This document shows positions 1-7,806 of a stretch of 64,000 nucleotides of DNA, piece by piece. Location of the stretch: the NCBI RefSeq assembly GCF_003443615.1, contig NZ_CP031967.1, positions 1,054,001 to 1,118,000 of the forward strand, written 5' to 3'. The notes beneath the pieces are model-generated. The model was not told the DNA's origin, did no database searches, and saw nothing but the letters and a program-made list of their open reading frames with translations. Both the position numbers and the translations under genes were made by a program. Position 1 is the first letter of the stretch. Every line of letters begins with the position of its first letter. The DNA comes from Alteromonas sp. BL110. GTDB taxonomy: Bacteria; Pseudomonadota; Gammaproteobacteria; Enterobacterales; Alteromonadaceae.

Positions 1-1
1 T

Positions 2-169
2 GTCGCTGCGCTGTTTATTTTCAAGGCTTCAGGAATGCTTGTAAGCGAACATACCGGGGAAAATGCAGACTTCTCGGGGCAGATGCTTACCATTACGACT
101 ATGATTGCCTTCTTTGGCTTTTTGATTTCTCTCTTTGTTGGTTGGTTTCTTCGCGTGGTTCGAAACTAG
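2..169 (+). CDS. C-terminal end of a membrane protein (partial)
   Basis: An open frame enters from the left edge and runs 55 codons to a TAG stop. The visible part has a short soluble stretch rich in Glu, Asp and Gly, followed by one strongly hydrophobic segment of about 20 residues (roughly residues 30-50 of the visible part, beginning ITTMIAFFGFLISL), and ends with a short basic tail (FLRVVRN). This is the shape of the last membrane helix of an inner-membrane protein with a cytoplasmic C-terminus. I do not recognise the family from 55 residues. Its stop is followed by an imperfect hairpin at 199-228. The call depends on the frame staying open upstream of the window. Confidence 0.6.
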   Translation, partial: VAALFIFKASGMLVSEHTGENADFSGQMLTITTMIAFFGFLISLFVGWFLRVVRN

Positions 170-198
170 CTTCTGAGTTTAAATCTAAGTATCTAAAG

Positions 199-228
199 GC
201 GGATTGCACCACTAAAGTGCAATACCGC
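199..228 (+). terminator. possible terminator hairpin after the left-edge gene
   Basis: GCGG-ATTGCAC pairs with GTGCAAT-A-CCGC around a 7-base loop, with one bulged A. The sequence that follows (ttgcgatctttctt) is only moderately T-rich, so this is a weak intrinsic terminator or a leader hairpin of the next gene. Confidence 0.35.
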
Positions 229-397
229 TTGCGATCTTTCTTAACCTGCCCATCAGTTGTAACTCGTTACATACAATCAATTCTGCTTATCACCTGTAAA
301 AATCAGGTTTGCTAAGCATTCAGCGCATTACGCCCCCCATCTAAACCTTGCATAACTACATTCTTATAAACAGGGCATAAGTGTTGCTTAATTTATT

Positions 398-1816
398 GTG
401 CTTGAAAGCAATACTTCGCAAAAAACTATCAATAAAAAAGCGAATTGCGTAAACCAACATTTAGCAGGGCCTCTTATGCTGCACGAACCTGAACAAACCA
501 TTGCGCTTTGTAGCGATGCGACCAAACGTTTTTTGCTCGCCGCAAAACATGCAGAAATCACTGTGTTAGAACAGCTTTCTAGTAACTGTCGTATTGTTAT
601 TGCGGTTCGTGAGCTTATACATGAACTGCAAAAAGAGCGCGGAGCCAGCAATATCTTTCTTGCGTCTAAAGCCGAGCGCTACCAAGTTGAGCGAATGCAG
701 TATGTCAGTGCTAGTGAACAAGCAGAGTCAATGCTAAAAAGCCATTTGAAGTCTCTCTACTTAACTGATGAGATCACTTCTGGTAACCCGCGCCTATTAA
801 GCAGTATTACTTTAGCCATGCAGGCGACAGACTATTTGCCACGCTTAAGAGAACAAGTCAGTAAGCAGCAGCTAACGCCACTAGAATCAACACGAGCCTA
901 CAGCCGTTTAGTGGCAAGTTTACTTACTGTCATTTTTGAAGCAGCAGATATTGCAAGCGATCCAACCATTACCCGCTTACTGGTTGCTTTGTTCAACTTC
1001 ATGCAGGCCAAAGAATATGCAGGGCAAGAGCGAGCGTGGGGGGCAATTGGTTTTGCAGAAACCCATTTCGATGTGCGCCTATGTGAAAAGCTTACTGCGC
1101 TTCAGCATGCCCAAGAGCATCACTTCAATATATTCTGTGAATTTAGCTGTAAGCCGCATAAAGAGGCATTGGAAGCATTAAATAAAAGCCCTGCCGCAAT
1201 AGATATTACACAGCTTAGAAATATGATCGCGCAGCTAGGAGACGGCAGCCCTATTGCCGGCGAAATATCAGAAGTTTGGTTCGATGTTGCAACCCGACGT
1301 ATAGATGCAATGCAGGATATCGAGGTAGCATTGACCGAAGCCTTAACACAGCAAGCTAACAGTAAAGTAGCCAATGCAAAAAATGAAATGGCCAATCATC
1401 AACAGTTGCTTACACGCTTTAACAATGAGCACGCCAATGATGGCTCGCCGCTCACTTTACTGTTTGACCCCAGCATGCCCGGCTTAGCGGAAGATACAAA
1501 AGACGACGAGATTAAAACGCTGTCACTCGATGAGCAGACTAAAACCTTATCGGCCCACCGCTCTTTTTACGACTTACTGCGTTCACAAGCCCAGCATATA
1601 GAAGACATGGGACGAGAGCTTGAAGAGGCTAAGCGTGCAATTCAAGATCAGAAGCTGATAAGCCGAGCAAAGCTGGTAGTAATGGAACAATTTGGACTAA
1701 GCGAAAACAATGCGTATCGCCGACTGCAAAAACAAGCGATGAGCGAAAATACAACCATAGCGGCTATTGCCACTAAGATAGTAGATATTACTACGAAAAA
1801 TTCTTTGAGAAAGTAG
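398..1816 (+). CDS. NIT and ANTAR domain nitrate-type transcription antiterminator (NasR-like)
   Basis: Residues 30-300 resemble the all-helical NIT nitrate/nitrite-sensing domain; the typical helix signature is visible as LIHELQKERGASNIFLAS at residues 73-90. The last 65 residues look like an ANTAR RNA-binding domain (RAKLVVMEQFGLSENNAYRRL and following). This NIT-plus-ANTAR order is that of Klebsiella NasR, which binds nitrate and prevents termination in the leader of nitrate assimilation operons. The soluble protein has no membrane segment. The longest frame starts at a GTG at 398; an ATG at 476 (MLHEPEQ) would give 446 residues and still keep the whole NIT domain, so the start is uncertain. 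Its target operon is not in this window and would be expected to lie to the left or elsewhere; nitrate as ligand is inferred from the family. Confidence 0.8.
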   Translation: MLESNTSQKTINKKANCVNQHLAGPLMLHEPEQTIALCSDATKRFLLAAKHAEITVLEQLSSNCRIVIAVRELIHELQKERGASNIFLASKAERYQVERMQYVSASEQAESMLKSHLKSLYLTDEITSGNPRLLSSITLAMQATDYLPRLREQVSKQQLTPLESTRAYSRLVASLLTVIFEAADIASDPTITRLLVALFNFMQAKEYAGQERAWGAIGFAETHFDVRLCEKLTALQHAQEHHFNIFCEFSCKPHKEALEALNKSPAAIDITQLRNMIAQLGDGSPIAGEISEVWFDVATRRIDAMQDIEVALTEALTQQANSKVANAKNEMANHQQLLTRFNNEHANDGSPLTLLFDPSMPGLAEDTKDDEIKTLSLDEQTKTLSAHRSFYDLLRSQAQHIEDMGRELEEAKRAIQDQKLISRAKLVVMEQFGLSENNAYRRLQKQAMSENTTIAAIATKIVDITTKNSLRK

Positions 1817-1834
1817 CTACAGCTATTTCAGTCT

Positions 1835-2476
1835 TTATTCGCATAACTGCAGTAAAGGCCACACATCAAGCCAATTCTTAGATTCAAGTCGCTTACTAAA
1901 AATATCGGGTCTTGGATATTGGGGGTTAATACTTATGGTGCCCGCGAAATTTGCTGCTAAGCCAAATGGTGCAAGTACGTCTAAATCATCATTCGCTAAT
2001 AAGCGAACCGCTACGCAAGTTTCCCGCTCTATCCAATATGAAATGGCTTCGTGACTGCTTTTATAGGGAGAATGCCCGTGAGACAAATGCATACGCGCTT
2101 GGTTTTTCACCTGCCAATTAGCTTGGGGCATTATTTGGGTTAACTCGCGTTCAATGGCTTTTTCTTGGTTCTTTATTTCTGATTTAGCGGCTGCAGTTAT
2201 TAGTAAGTGTTCTTGTTGTTGAAATGCTGGTTCTGTTGAAGTCTGGGCTATTACAACATTCTGAGATACTGTGATTTCATCGTTAAAGTAAATCACATCA
2301 ATATCGTTAAGCGGGGTTGGTTTAACCCTTTCATGTAATTCATCCCATATTGCATTTCGCACAAACCCTGCACCTATGTAGCCCTGCGGTAAATCAAGCG
2401 ACCGCAAGGCATGAAGGCAGTCCATTTTGAAAGGATCCCGACTGATGATATCGCCAAGCCGTTTGAGATCTTGCAC
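1835..2476 (-). CDS. nucleotidyltransferase-like protein (PF06042 type)
   Basis: The protein begins with the family's usual pattern of a helical segment (RLGDIISRDPFKMDCLHAL), then LPQGYIGAGFVRNAIWDELH, and an acidic pair in NDIDVIYFND, which fits the metal-binding acidic residues of the nucleotidyltransferase fold. This matches the bacterial family of about 180-210 residues often annotated only as nucleotidyltransferase family protein; substrates are unknown. It starts at a GTG two bases beyond the stop of the PAP2 phosphatase, so it is probably translated by coupling as the last gene of the leftward group alkB-like, bolA, PAP2. No strong ribosome binding site precedes the GTG. Confidence 0.75.
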   Translation of the reverse strand: MQDLKRLGDIISRDPFKMDCLHALRSLDLPQGYIGAGFVRNAIWDELHERVKPTPLNDIDVIYFNDEITVSQNVVIAQTSTEPAFQQQEHLLITAAAKSEIKNQEKAIERELTQIMPQANWQVKNQARMHLSHGHSPYKSSHEAISYWIERETCVAVRLLANDDLDVLAPFGLAANFAGTISINPQYPRPDIFSKRLESKNWLDVWPLLQLCE

Positions 2477-2478
2477 GC

Positions 2479-3171
2479 TTAAGCTTTTTCTTTAATACGC
2501 AGCTTTCGTTTCCACTTAATAATATAAAAGCAAAATGCAGCCATGCTTCCGCCAGCAAACCAGCCTGCGATAATATCACTAGGCCAGTGCACGCCCAGTA
2601 AGACACGGCTAAGGCCAATGCAAAATACCAGCAGAGTAGTCGCAAGGTATATCCATACTCGTACCTTCGTACTTTGCGTTAAATGTGTGAGCAAATGAGC
2701 CACATAAAAGTAAACCAAGGTTGATAGGGTGGCGTGAGCCGAAGGAAAACTCTGGGTATACACATCAACATGCTGCATGGTCAGCGATGGGCGCGGTCTG
2801 TCGATACCCGCTTTAAGTAGAAAAGTCATCGCAATTCCCGCCGCAACGGCAATAATAAAGGTAACAGCCTTTTTCTTCTCTCCCGCCATACCCAAAGCAC
2901 CCGCGACAGCTGCCACAACAAAAATTAGCACCGTATTGCTGCCTAGCGCCGTGGTATCTCTAAGCACATCACGCTTCCACCCCGACACATCGCCTAACTC
3001 GCTAATTGTGTTAAACACTGCATTATCAAATGACGTTAGAACGCCCATGTAGACAAACAGCATCATTAACAAAAAGCCTGTTCCAAGTAGTAAAACTTGA
3101 ATAGCGGGTGTTTTAATCATGCTTAAATAATCGGCGATGGCGCCATTTTTTGTCTTTTCACTGCTTGTCAT
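2479..3171 (-). CDS. PAP2-family membrane phosphatase
   Basis: All three catalytic motifs of the type-2 phosphatidic acid phosphatase superfamily are present: K-x6-RP in KAGIDRPRPS, PSAH in FPSAHATLS, and SR-x5-H-x3-D in SRVLLGVHWPSD. About six hydrophobic segments surround them and place the active site at the periplasmic face. Family members remove phosphate from undecaprenyl pyrophosphate, phosphatidylglycerol phosphate or phosphatidic acid; the substrate cannot be told from sequence. The ATG is preceded by GGAAG seven bases upstream. The gene lies 32 bp after bolA and directly before the nucleotidyltransferase-like gene, in one leftward transcription unit. Confidence 0.9.
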   Translation of the reverse strand: MTSSEKTKNGAIADYLSMIKTPAIQVLLLGTGFLLMMLFVYMGVLTSFDNAVFNTISELGDVSGWKRDVLRDTTALGSNTVLIFVVAAVAGALGMAGEKKKAVTFIIAVAAGIAMTFLLKAGIDRPRPSLTMQHVDVYTQSFPSAHATLSTLVYFYVAHLLTHLTQSTKVRVWIYLATTLLVFCIGLSRVLLGVHWPSDIIAGWFAGGSMAAFCFYIIKWKRKLRIKEKA

Positions 3172-3203
3172 GTTTCTACTTCCATTTAGTACGATTGAGG
3201 GTG

Positions 3204-3524
3204 CTACTTATCGTGCTTGCTGCCGCCTAGACAGTTGGGCGATGCTAGCGATTCCCCACCTCGTGCTTCCCACTCGGCAGGTGTATACGTGTGAAGCGCC
3301 AAAGCATGAACAGGCCCTTGCAGCGCTTCTGCCGCAAGTCCGTTAATTTCTCTGTGCCTTGCTATTAATCGCTTACCTTCAAAGGCATCGCTCACAACGG
3401 TAACCTTAAAGTGACTCTGCGCGCCGTCTGGCACATTGTGCATGAAGCTTTCATCTACAACCTCGAGATAATGTGGACTAAGTGCAGACTCGATCGTAGT
3501 TTCTAGAAACGCTTTTACTTGCAT
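3204..3524 (-). CDS. bolA: BolA family stress regulator
   Basis: The 106-residue protein follows E. coli BolA closely: LEVVDESFMHNVPDGAQSHF is nearly the same as the E. coli stretch, followed by KVTVVSDAF and VHALALHTYTPAEWE. BolA proteins are small KH-like folds that bind monothiol glutaredoxins and share a [2Fe-2S] cluster through a conserved His; in E. coli BolA also acts as a transcription regulator of morphology and biofilm genes. The C-terminal tail (ASPNCLGG) matches the family's ASPPC region. The gene begins 5 bp after the AlkB-like gene ends, which suggests co-transcription. Confidence 0.93.
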   Translation of the reverse strand: MQVKAFLETTIESALSPHYLEVVDESFMHNVPDGAQSHFKVTVVSDAFEGKRLIARHREINGLAAEALQGPVHALALHTYTPAEWEARGGESLASPNCLGGSKHDK

Positions 3525-3529
3525 TTGGC

Positions 3530-4183
3530 TTACCTTGCTCTTTGAATAAGATGTCGAAATGTAAGATTAATTCTACCACCGATAGGCTTAGCCGTCTTTG
3601 CAATACCGTGCACATAGTGGCTTTGTGTTGCGCCCGCCATAATCAACACGCTACCGTGTTCAAGTACCTGCGTATGCTTTTCCTTTGTTTCTTTATGCTT
3701 AAAAACAAAGGGTCTTGCCTCACCTAGGGTAACTGATGCAATTACTGGGTTGATGCCTAGCTCTGGTTCATCATCGGAATGAAAGCTCATGCTGTCTTGC
3801 CCATTGCGATACCAGTTTGCTAACACGCTGTTGAACCTTGCTTTGTAATCTGAGGCGCACGATTTTTCACACAGTTGCTCACAGCGCGCTTTGATGTCTG
3901 CAAGGCTTTCAGTCCACGGGTTCGGCGACATGGTTAAATTTGAGTAGGTGTAAGTACATTCAGGGTCGCCATGCCAGCTTTGAAGCCGAGGGATTTTTAC
4001 CGGCTTGCCAAACAGCTTAATCATATCCTGACGCCAAGGTAACTCTGCCTGTAGCTTTGTAAAGAAGGTATCAGCAGAAGCCTGCGATAGCGCGTTAGGA
4101 AAATAAGTGACATCACCTTCAACTAACGGGAGCTTATAAGACGTGCGCTTGTCTTCAGCCGTGTCGAACAGGGAAAATTGCAT
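3530..4183 (-). CDS. AlkB-like 2-oxoglutarate/Fe(II) dioxygenase
   Basis: The iron ligands H-x-D and a distal H are visible in FHSDDEPELG and SHYVHGI, and the 2-oxoglutarate-binding Arg lies in GGRINLTFR. The nucleotide-recognition part (PRLQSWHGDPECTYTYSN) resembles the short ALKBH2/3-type bacterial proteins of about 200 residues rather than E. coli AlkB itself. Such enzymes demethylate 1-methyladenine and 3-methylcytosine in DNA or RNA by oxidation. It is the first gene of a leftward group with bolA, the PAP2 phosphatase and the nucleotidyltransferase-like gene. I see no Ada or other alkylation-response gene nearby. Confidence 0.88.
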   Translation of the reverse strand: MQFSLFDTAEDKRTSYKLPLVEGDVTYFPNALSQASADTFFTKLQAELPWRQDMIKLFGKPVKIPRLQSWHGDPECTYTYSNLTMSPNPWTESLADIKARCEQLCEKSCASDYKARFNSVLANWYRNGQDSMSFHSDDEPELGINPVIASVTLGEARPFVFKHKETKEKHTQVLEHGSVLIMAGATQSHYVHGIAKTAKPIGGRINLTFRHLIQRAR

Positions 4184-4489
4184 GTGTAAGAACTATAATT
4201 CCTTTGATATTTAATACTAGCTATCTACATAGCGGTTGACGGTGCCAATGCCCCCTTTAGAGCTTGTGTAATTACACCTTATTTTCAATGAGTACGCATG
4301 CTTTTCCAGTGCGGATTGCTCTGTCATCGTTAAATGTCGTGCTTTATACAAGGTGCATCCAATACCGAAGAATAACGGGTTATTCGCTAGAGCCAAGTGG
4401 TTGATATGATAAGATAGACATTAGCACGTAAACTGAATGAGCATTCCCTAGTAGATAATGCTTTGAGCCTTCTCTAAAAACAGACCCCA
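4184..4489. promoter_or_regulatory. 306-bp divergent intergenic region with a perfect palindrome
   Basis: The region separates the leftward AlkB-like gene from the rightward rlmG and must hold both promoters. The clearest structure is a perfect palindrome at 4370-4385, GAATAAC-GG-GTTATTC, about 104 bp before the rlmG start. It could be an operator or a small hairpin; no T-run follows it. I could not assign convincing -35/-10 pairs. Confidence 0.4.
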
Positions 4490-5722
4490 ATGAATACAGA
4501 ATTTATATTTGCCGACCGCCAGTTCTCGCTGATTCGCTACCCTGAAAAGCATCAGCACATAAGTCTTCAAGCATGGGATAGCGCCGATGAGCTTGTTATT
4601 GAGCACATCGAAACATTATTAAGTGAAACATCACTCTCAGTTGGCAGCAATGAGAATGATGGGTCAATGATGATCTTCAATGATGATTTTGGTGCGTTAG
4701 GCTGCTGGTTTTCCCATTTAGCGCCTTACTGGGTGTCCGATTCCTATATTTCATTGCGTTCACTGTTTGAGAATTTGAAAGCCAATAATTTACTGAATAG
4801 CGCAGAGACAAGCTACACAAGTGAGCTCCAAACCGCACCGCTGCAAACGTTAACCAGCGTACAAAGCTTAACGTTTAAACCAGAAACTGCACCTAACCTT
4901 ATTGTCATAAAGGTCCCTCGCGCCCTTGCTCTGCTGGAACAACAGCTTATCGATTTACAGAAATATGTTACGCCTGATACTCGTATCGTCGCAACGGGAA
5001 AAGTGAAAGCGATTACGAAGTCTGTACTTAACCTGTTTGAACGATATATTGGCCCTACAACCACCTCTCTTGCTAAAAAGAAATCTCGGCTTATTTTTGC
5101 AACGCCCCGTGCGTCTCTGAAACTCGCTGACTCTCCCTATCCCACGCGCTGGCAGTGTAAAAGCACCATGGGCACAGAGCTTACTATAGATAACCTTGCC
5201 AACACATTTGCTCGGCAGTCGCTAGATATTGGTGCACGTATTATGCTTGAGCACATGACGGTGAGTGCCAATGACGTAGTGGTAGATTTAGGTTGCGGCA
5301 ATGGTGTCCTGGGTGTAAACGCGCTGTCTCTCGCTCCTGACGCCAAAGTGATATTTGTGGATGAGTCATACATGGCTTTGGAAAGCGCTAGGCTTAATGT
5401 GCTAAACAACTTCCCGGATAAAATCGACCAGTGCGAGTTTGTGGCAAGTAACTGCTTAGAAACACTCATAAATCGTGAAAATAAACCTGCTGTTACCAAG
5501 ATTTTGTGTAACCCTCCCTTTCATCAGCAAAACGCAATTACCGATCATATTGCATGGCAAATGTTTACTGACTCTCGTGAATTGCTGATTAAAAGTGGTC
5601 ACTTGGTGGTGGTTGGCAACCGCCACCTCGACTATCACATTAAACTCAAAAAGCTATTTGGTGGCGCCAAGGTACTTGCCAGTGATAAAAAGTTCGTTAT
5701 CTTAGGCACTGCAAAACGCTAA
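4490..5722 (+). CDS. rlmG: 23S rRNA (guanine-1835-N2)-methyltransferase RlmG
   Basis: The product matches E. coli RlmG along its length: an N-terminal degenerate methyltransferase-like half (IVIKVPRALALLEQQL, GPTTTSLAKKKSRLI) and a C-terminal catalytic half with the SAM-binding motif VDLGCGNGVLG near residue 266 and the N-methyltransferase signature NPPFHQQ near residue 341. The ending VVVGNRHLDYHIKLKKLFGG is also almost that of the E. coli enzyme. RlmG methylates G1835 of 23S rRNA, using S-adenosylmethionine. At 410 residues it is about 30 longer than the E. coli protein, mostly from extra sequence in the first 140 residues. It stands alone behind a 306-bp upstream region. Confidence 0.95.
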   Translation: MNTEFIFADRQFSLIRYPEKHQHISLQAWDSADELVIEHIETLLSETSLSVGSNENDGSMMIFNDDFGALGCWFSHLAPYWVSDSYISLRSLFENLKANNLLNSAETSYTSELQTAPLQTLTSVQSLTFKPETAPNLIVIKVPRALALLEQQLIDLQKYVTPDTRIVATGKVKAITKSVLNLFERYIGPTTTSLAKKKSRLIFATPRASLKLADSPYPTRWQCKSTMGTELTIDNLANTFARQSLDIGARIMLEHMTVSANDVVVDLGCGNGVLGVNALSLAPDAKVIFVDESYMALESARLNVLNNFPDKIDQCEFVASNCLETLINRENKPAVTKILCNPPFHQQNAITDHIAWQMFTDSRELLIKSGHLVVVGNRHLDYHIKLKKLFGGAKVLASDKKFVILGTAKR

Positions 5723-5771
5723 GCGTATAAAAGAAGTACGCAAATTAAGGAATACATTTAAAGGCATTTTT

Positions 5772-6380
5772 ATGAAGAAAATACTTTTATCACTTATGAC
5801 CGCTTTTATGCTGATTGGCAGCAGCTCATCGGTTATGGCCAAGAAAGACGATGGGTCTCAGGTTCAGCCAGATAACTATTACCCACGAGTAAAGATTGAA
5901 ACGACCATGGGCGATATCGTGGTTGAGTTAGACAGAAGACGTGCACCAATTACGGTAAACAACTTTCTTCGTTACGTAGATAAGCGAGCCTATGAAGACA
6001 CAATTTTCCATCGCATCGTGCCCGGCTTTGTTGTGCAAGGTGGCGGCTACACCGCTGACTTCAATGGCAAGTCAAACTTCCCCGATATATTTAATGAATC
6101 AGGTAACGGTTTAACCAACGACCTACACACCATTGCTATGGCAAGACAAAATGACCCGCATACCGCAAACCGACAGTTTTTCTTTAATGTTAATGACAAC
6201 AGTAGCTTAAACCCAGGCAGAGACTGGGGCTATGCAGTTTTCGGCGTGATTGTGGAAGGCGAAGATATTGTTGATGCTATGTCGGAAGTAGAAACAGAGT
6301 ATTCAATTCGCCTGAACGCGAATAACGTCCCGATTGAGCCAATCATTATTAAAAAAGTAACTGTATTACCACCGCTGTGA
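5772..6380 (+). CDS. periplasmic peptidyl-prolyl cis-trans isomerase (cyclophilin)
   Basis: A signal peptide (MKKILLSLMTAFMLIGSSSS, cleaved after VMA) is followed by a cyclophilin domain: VKIETTMGDIVVELD, TIFHRIVPGFVVQGGGY and HTANRQFFFNVNDN are typical motifs of the small bacterial PpiA/PpiB group. The enzyme speeds isomerisation of Xaa-Pro bonds in exported proteins. The Trp of human cyclophilin that binds cyclosporin is not expected in this group and is not seen. It is encoded 49 bp after rlmG, on the same strand, and may be read through from it. The convergent GNAT gene begins 55 bp beyond the stop. Confidence 0.92.
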   Translation: MKKILLSLMTAFMLIGSSSSVMAKKDDGSQVQPDNYYPRVKIETTMGDIVVELDRRRAPITVNNFLRYVDKRAYEDTIFHRIVPGFVVQGGGYTADFNGKSNFPDIFNESGNGLTNDLHTIAMARQNDPHTANRQFFFNVNDNSSLNPGRDWGYAVFGVIVEGEDIVDAMSEVETEYSIRLNANNVPIEPIIIKKVTVLPPL

Positions 6381-6435
6381 AGTAAAGCGCCTTTGGCCGA
6401 AAATCGTCAGACAGGCAGCCATAGAGAGAACTCAT

Positions 6436-6954
6436 CTATGGCTGGAGATCCAACCTAAACAAATGCTGTTTTGGAAAGATTTTATCGAAGTAAAGGCCCT
6501 GCTTATTGAACCCTAGTCGCTGCAATAGCTTTTGCGATGCCTTATTGTCTGGATGCGTCATTGCGGTTAAAAAGCCATACCCTTTAGAAGCAGACCACGC
6601 TATAACCTTCCTGCAAGCCTCGTGGCATAAACCGCTTCCTCTTGCTTCAGGCAGCATGGCGAAGCCCAAATCTGGGCATTCAAAGGCAAAGCGATTAAAT
6701 AAACCACAAACTCCTAACGGCTGTTTAGTGTCATTTGACTCAACGGCAAGTAGACCGTACCCCCACTCTTCTCGTTGAGCATTGGTTTTTCCGATGTAGT
6801 CACAGGCATCATCTAACGTATTTACATTCTTACTTCCAATGAACTTAAGCCACAGCTCGTCTTGCTGTAACGTTAAAATCCAGCGTTGATCATCAAACGT
6901 GAGCGGTCTTAAGGTAATATTATCGGAGGTTAAAATTGATGTTTCTGTATTCAC
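6436..6954 (-). CDS. GNAT-family N-acetyltransferase (RimJ/RimL type)
   Basis: The order of elements is that of the ribosomal-protein-type acetyltransferases: start with ITLRPLTFDD, a central strand with LGVCGLF, the acetyl-CoA loop LPEARGSGLCHEACR (Q/RxxGxG/A-like), and near the end NKASQKLLQRLGFNKQG, a near-universal piece of this subfamily. It transfers acetyl from acetyl-CoA to an amine; many relatives act on protein N-termini or small amines and the substrate here is unknown. The next leftward gene upstream, a GGCT-like gene, ends 39 bp before it, so both may be one transcript. Confidence 0.85.
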   Translation of the reverse strand: MNTETSILTSDNITLRPLTFDDQRWILTLQQDELWLKFIGSKNVNTLDDACDYIGKTNAQREEWGYGLLAVESNDTKQPLGVCGLFNRFAFECPDLGFAMLPEARGSGLCHEACRKVIAWSASKGYGFLTAMTHPDNKASQKLLQRLGFNKQGLYFDKIFPKQHLFRLDLQP

Positions 6955-6993
6955 ACTAAACTCTCTGCCTAAGGGCGCCTGTTACCGCTAAAA

Positions 6994-7617
6994 CTAGCGC
7001 TTCGCTAGAATTCTGTCTATACGCTCAATAGTTTCATTATTTACTTTTGCTGCGCGCGGGTACTTAGGCTGTGTTCTGTCGTTTACTCTTGGATGCTCCC
7101 ATAGTGACGTATGCATTACAAATCGTTCTGCTTCTTTAATGCCACCATGCTCTAGACAACCTGCCATACAGGTATCAATATAGGTTTGGTTAACCGGGAA
7201 TGCTTCGCTTGCTGGCTCGCAAGCTAGTGTTTCACAAATCCAGAAAGTGAACTGCGAGAATCGCTCATTTAACGCATCTGTTACCTCACCTTGGTGAAGT
7301 TGAAAACTAAGCGATTTAGGACTTACTTCAACAAATCGATAGTCTTTCTCGCGCTCCTGTAATGCTGGGTTAATTTGCGTGGGGATAAGCTGAGCGTTCA
7401 GCTGGCTATGGGCGTTAGCTACGGCGCCTACATAGGTTTGCTGTTCATGAATGCTGCGCGTTACCCAAGCTCGTTCGAACCCTGATACGGTTACCGGGAT
7501 CCCTTTTGTGAAAATGTTCGAGTAGCGCTCTCGACTATCTTTGCTGAGTAAGCTTCCGTAACCTAAAACCATGTGCTTTTCGGTTTGCGTACTTAACCAC
7601 TTCGCTATCTCATTCAT
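6994..7617 (-). CDS. gamma-glutamylcyclotransferase-like fold protein
   Basis: GYGSLLS at residues 19-25 is the hallmark substrate loop (YGSL) of the gamma-glutamylcyclotransferase superfamily. The rest is divergent: VTVSGFERAWVTRS is consistent with the second strand of the fold. Relatives release 5-oxoproline from gamma-glutamyl peptides, but many bacterial members have no known substrate. I choose the ATG at 7617 because GAGG lies five bases upstream; a GTG two codons earlier is in frame but sits inside that binding site. The gene probably forms a pair with the acetyltransferase downstream. Confidence 0.7.
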   Translation of the reverse strand: MNEIAKWLSTQTEKHMVLGYGSLLSKDSRERYSNIFTKGIPVTVSGFERAWVTRSIHEQQTYVGAVANAHSQLNAQLIPTQINPALQEREKDYRFVEVSPKSLSFQLHQGEVTDALNERFSQFTFWICETLACEPASEAFPVNQTYIDTCMAGCLEHGGIKEAERFVMHTSLWEHPRVNDRTQPKYPRAAKVNNETIERIDRILAKR

Positions 7618-7753
7618 TCTCACCTCAACTTCATAGCTGCTTCATCATCACTATTTTAGGGCTGTTTATCTTTACTTTGTATAACCCAAAGAAAAAATTG
7701 CGTTACGCATTTTTTCATACCGCATAAATATTTTTTCACGCTTCATAAATGAT

Positions 7754-7783
7754 AAAGGCGGTGTAACAAGTTACACCGCCTTT
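7754..7783 (-). terminator. terminator hairpin after the TonB-dependent receptor
   Basis: A perfect 14-bp inverted repeat (AAAGGCGGTGTAAC / GTTACACCGCCTTT) with only two bases between the arms. It lies 24 bp past the receptor stop. On the leftward strand it is followed by TTTATCATTT, a short T-rich tract. Confidence 0.65.
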
Positions 7784-7806
7784 GCTTACTACAGTAAAAC
7801 TGTTAA

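Noticed and set aside
199..312. Two hairpins (GCGG-ATTGCAC stem, and ACCTG-taaaaat-CAGGT) before the NIT-ANTAR gene, considered as an ANTAR target leader
   Set aside because: ANTAR targets have paired hairpins with six-base loops carrying A at loop position 1 and G at 4. Both loops here are seven bases and lack this pattern, and no terminator follows the second hairpin.
6416..6444. Hairpin CAGCCATAGA / TCTATGGCTG between the cyclophilin and GNAT genes, considered as a terminator
   Set aside because: Strong stem but no T-run on either strand; it may support Rho-dependent ending but cannot be called an intrinsic terminator.
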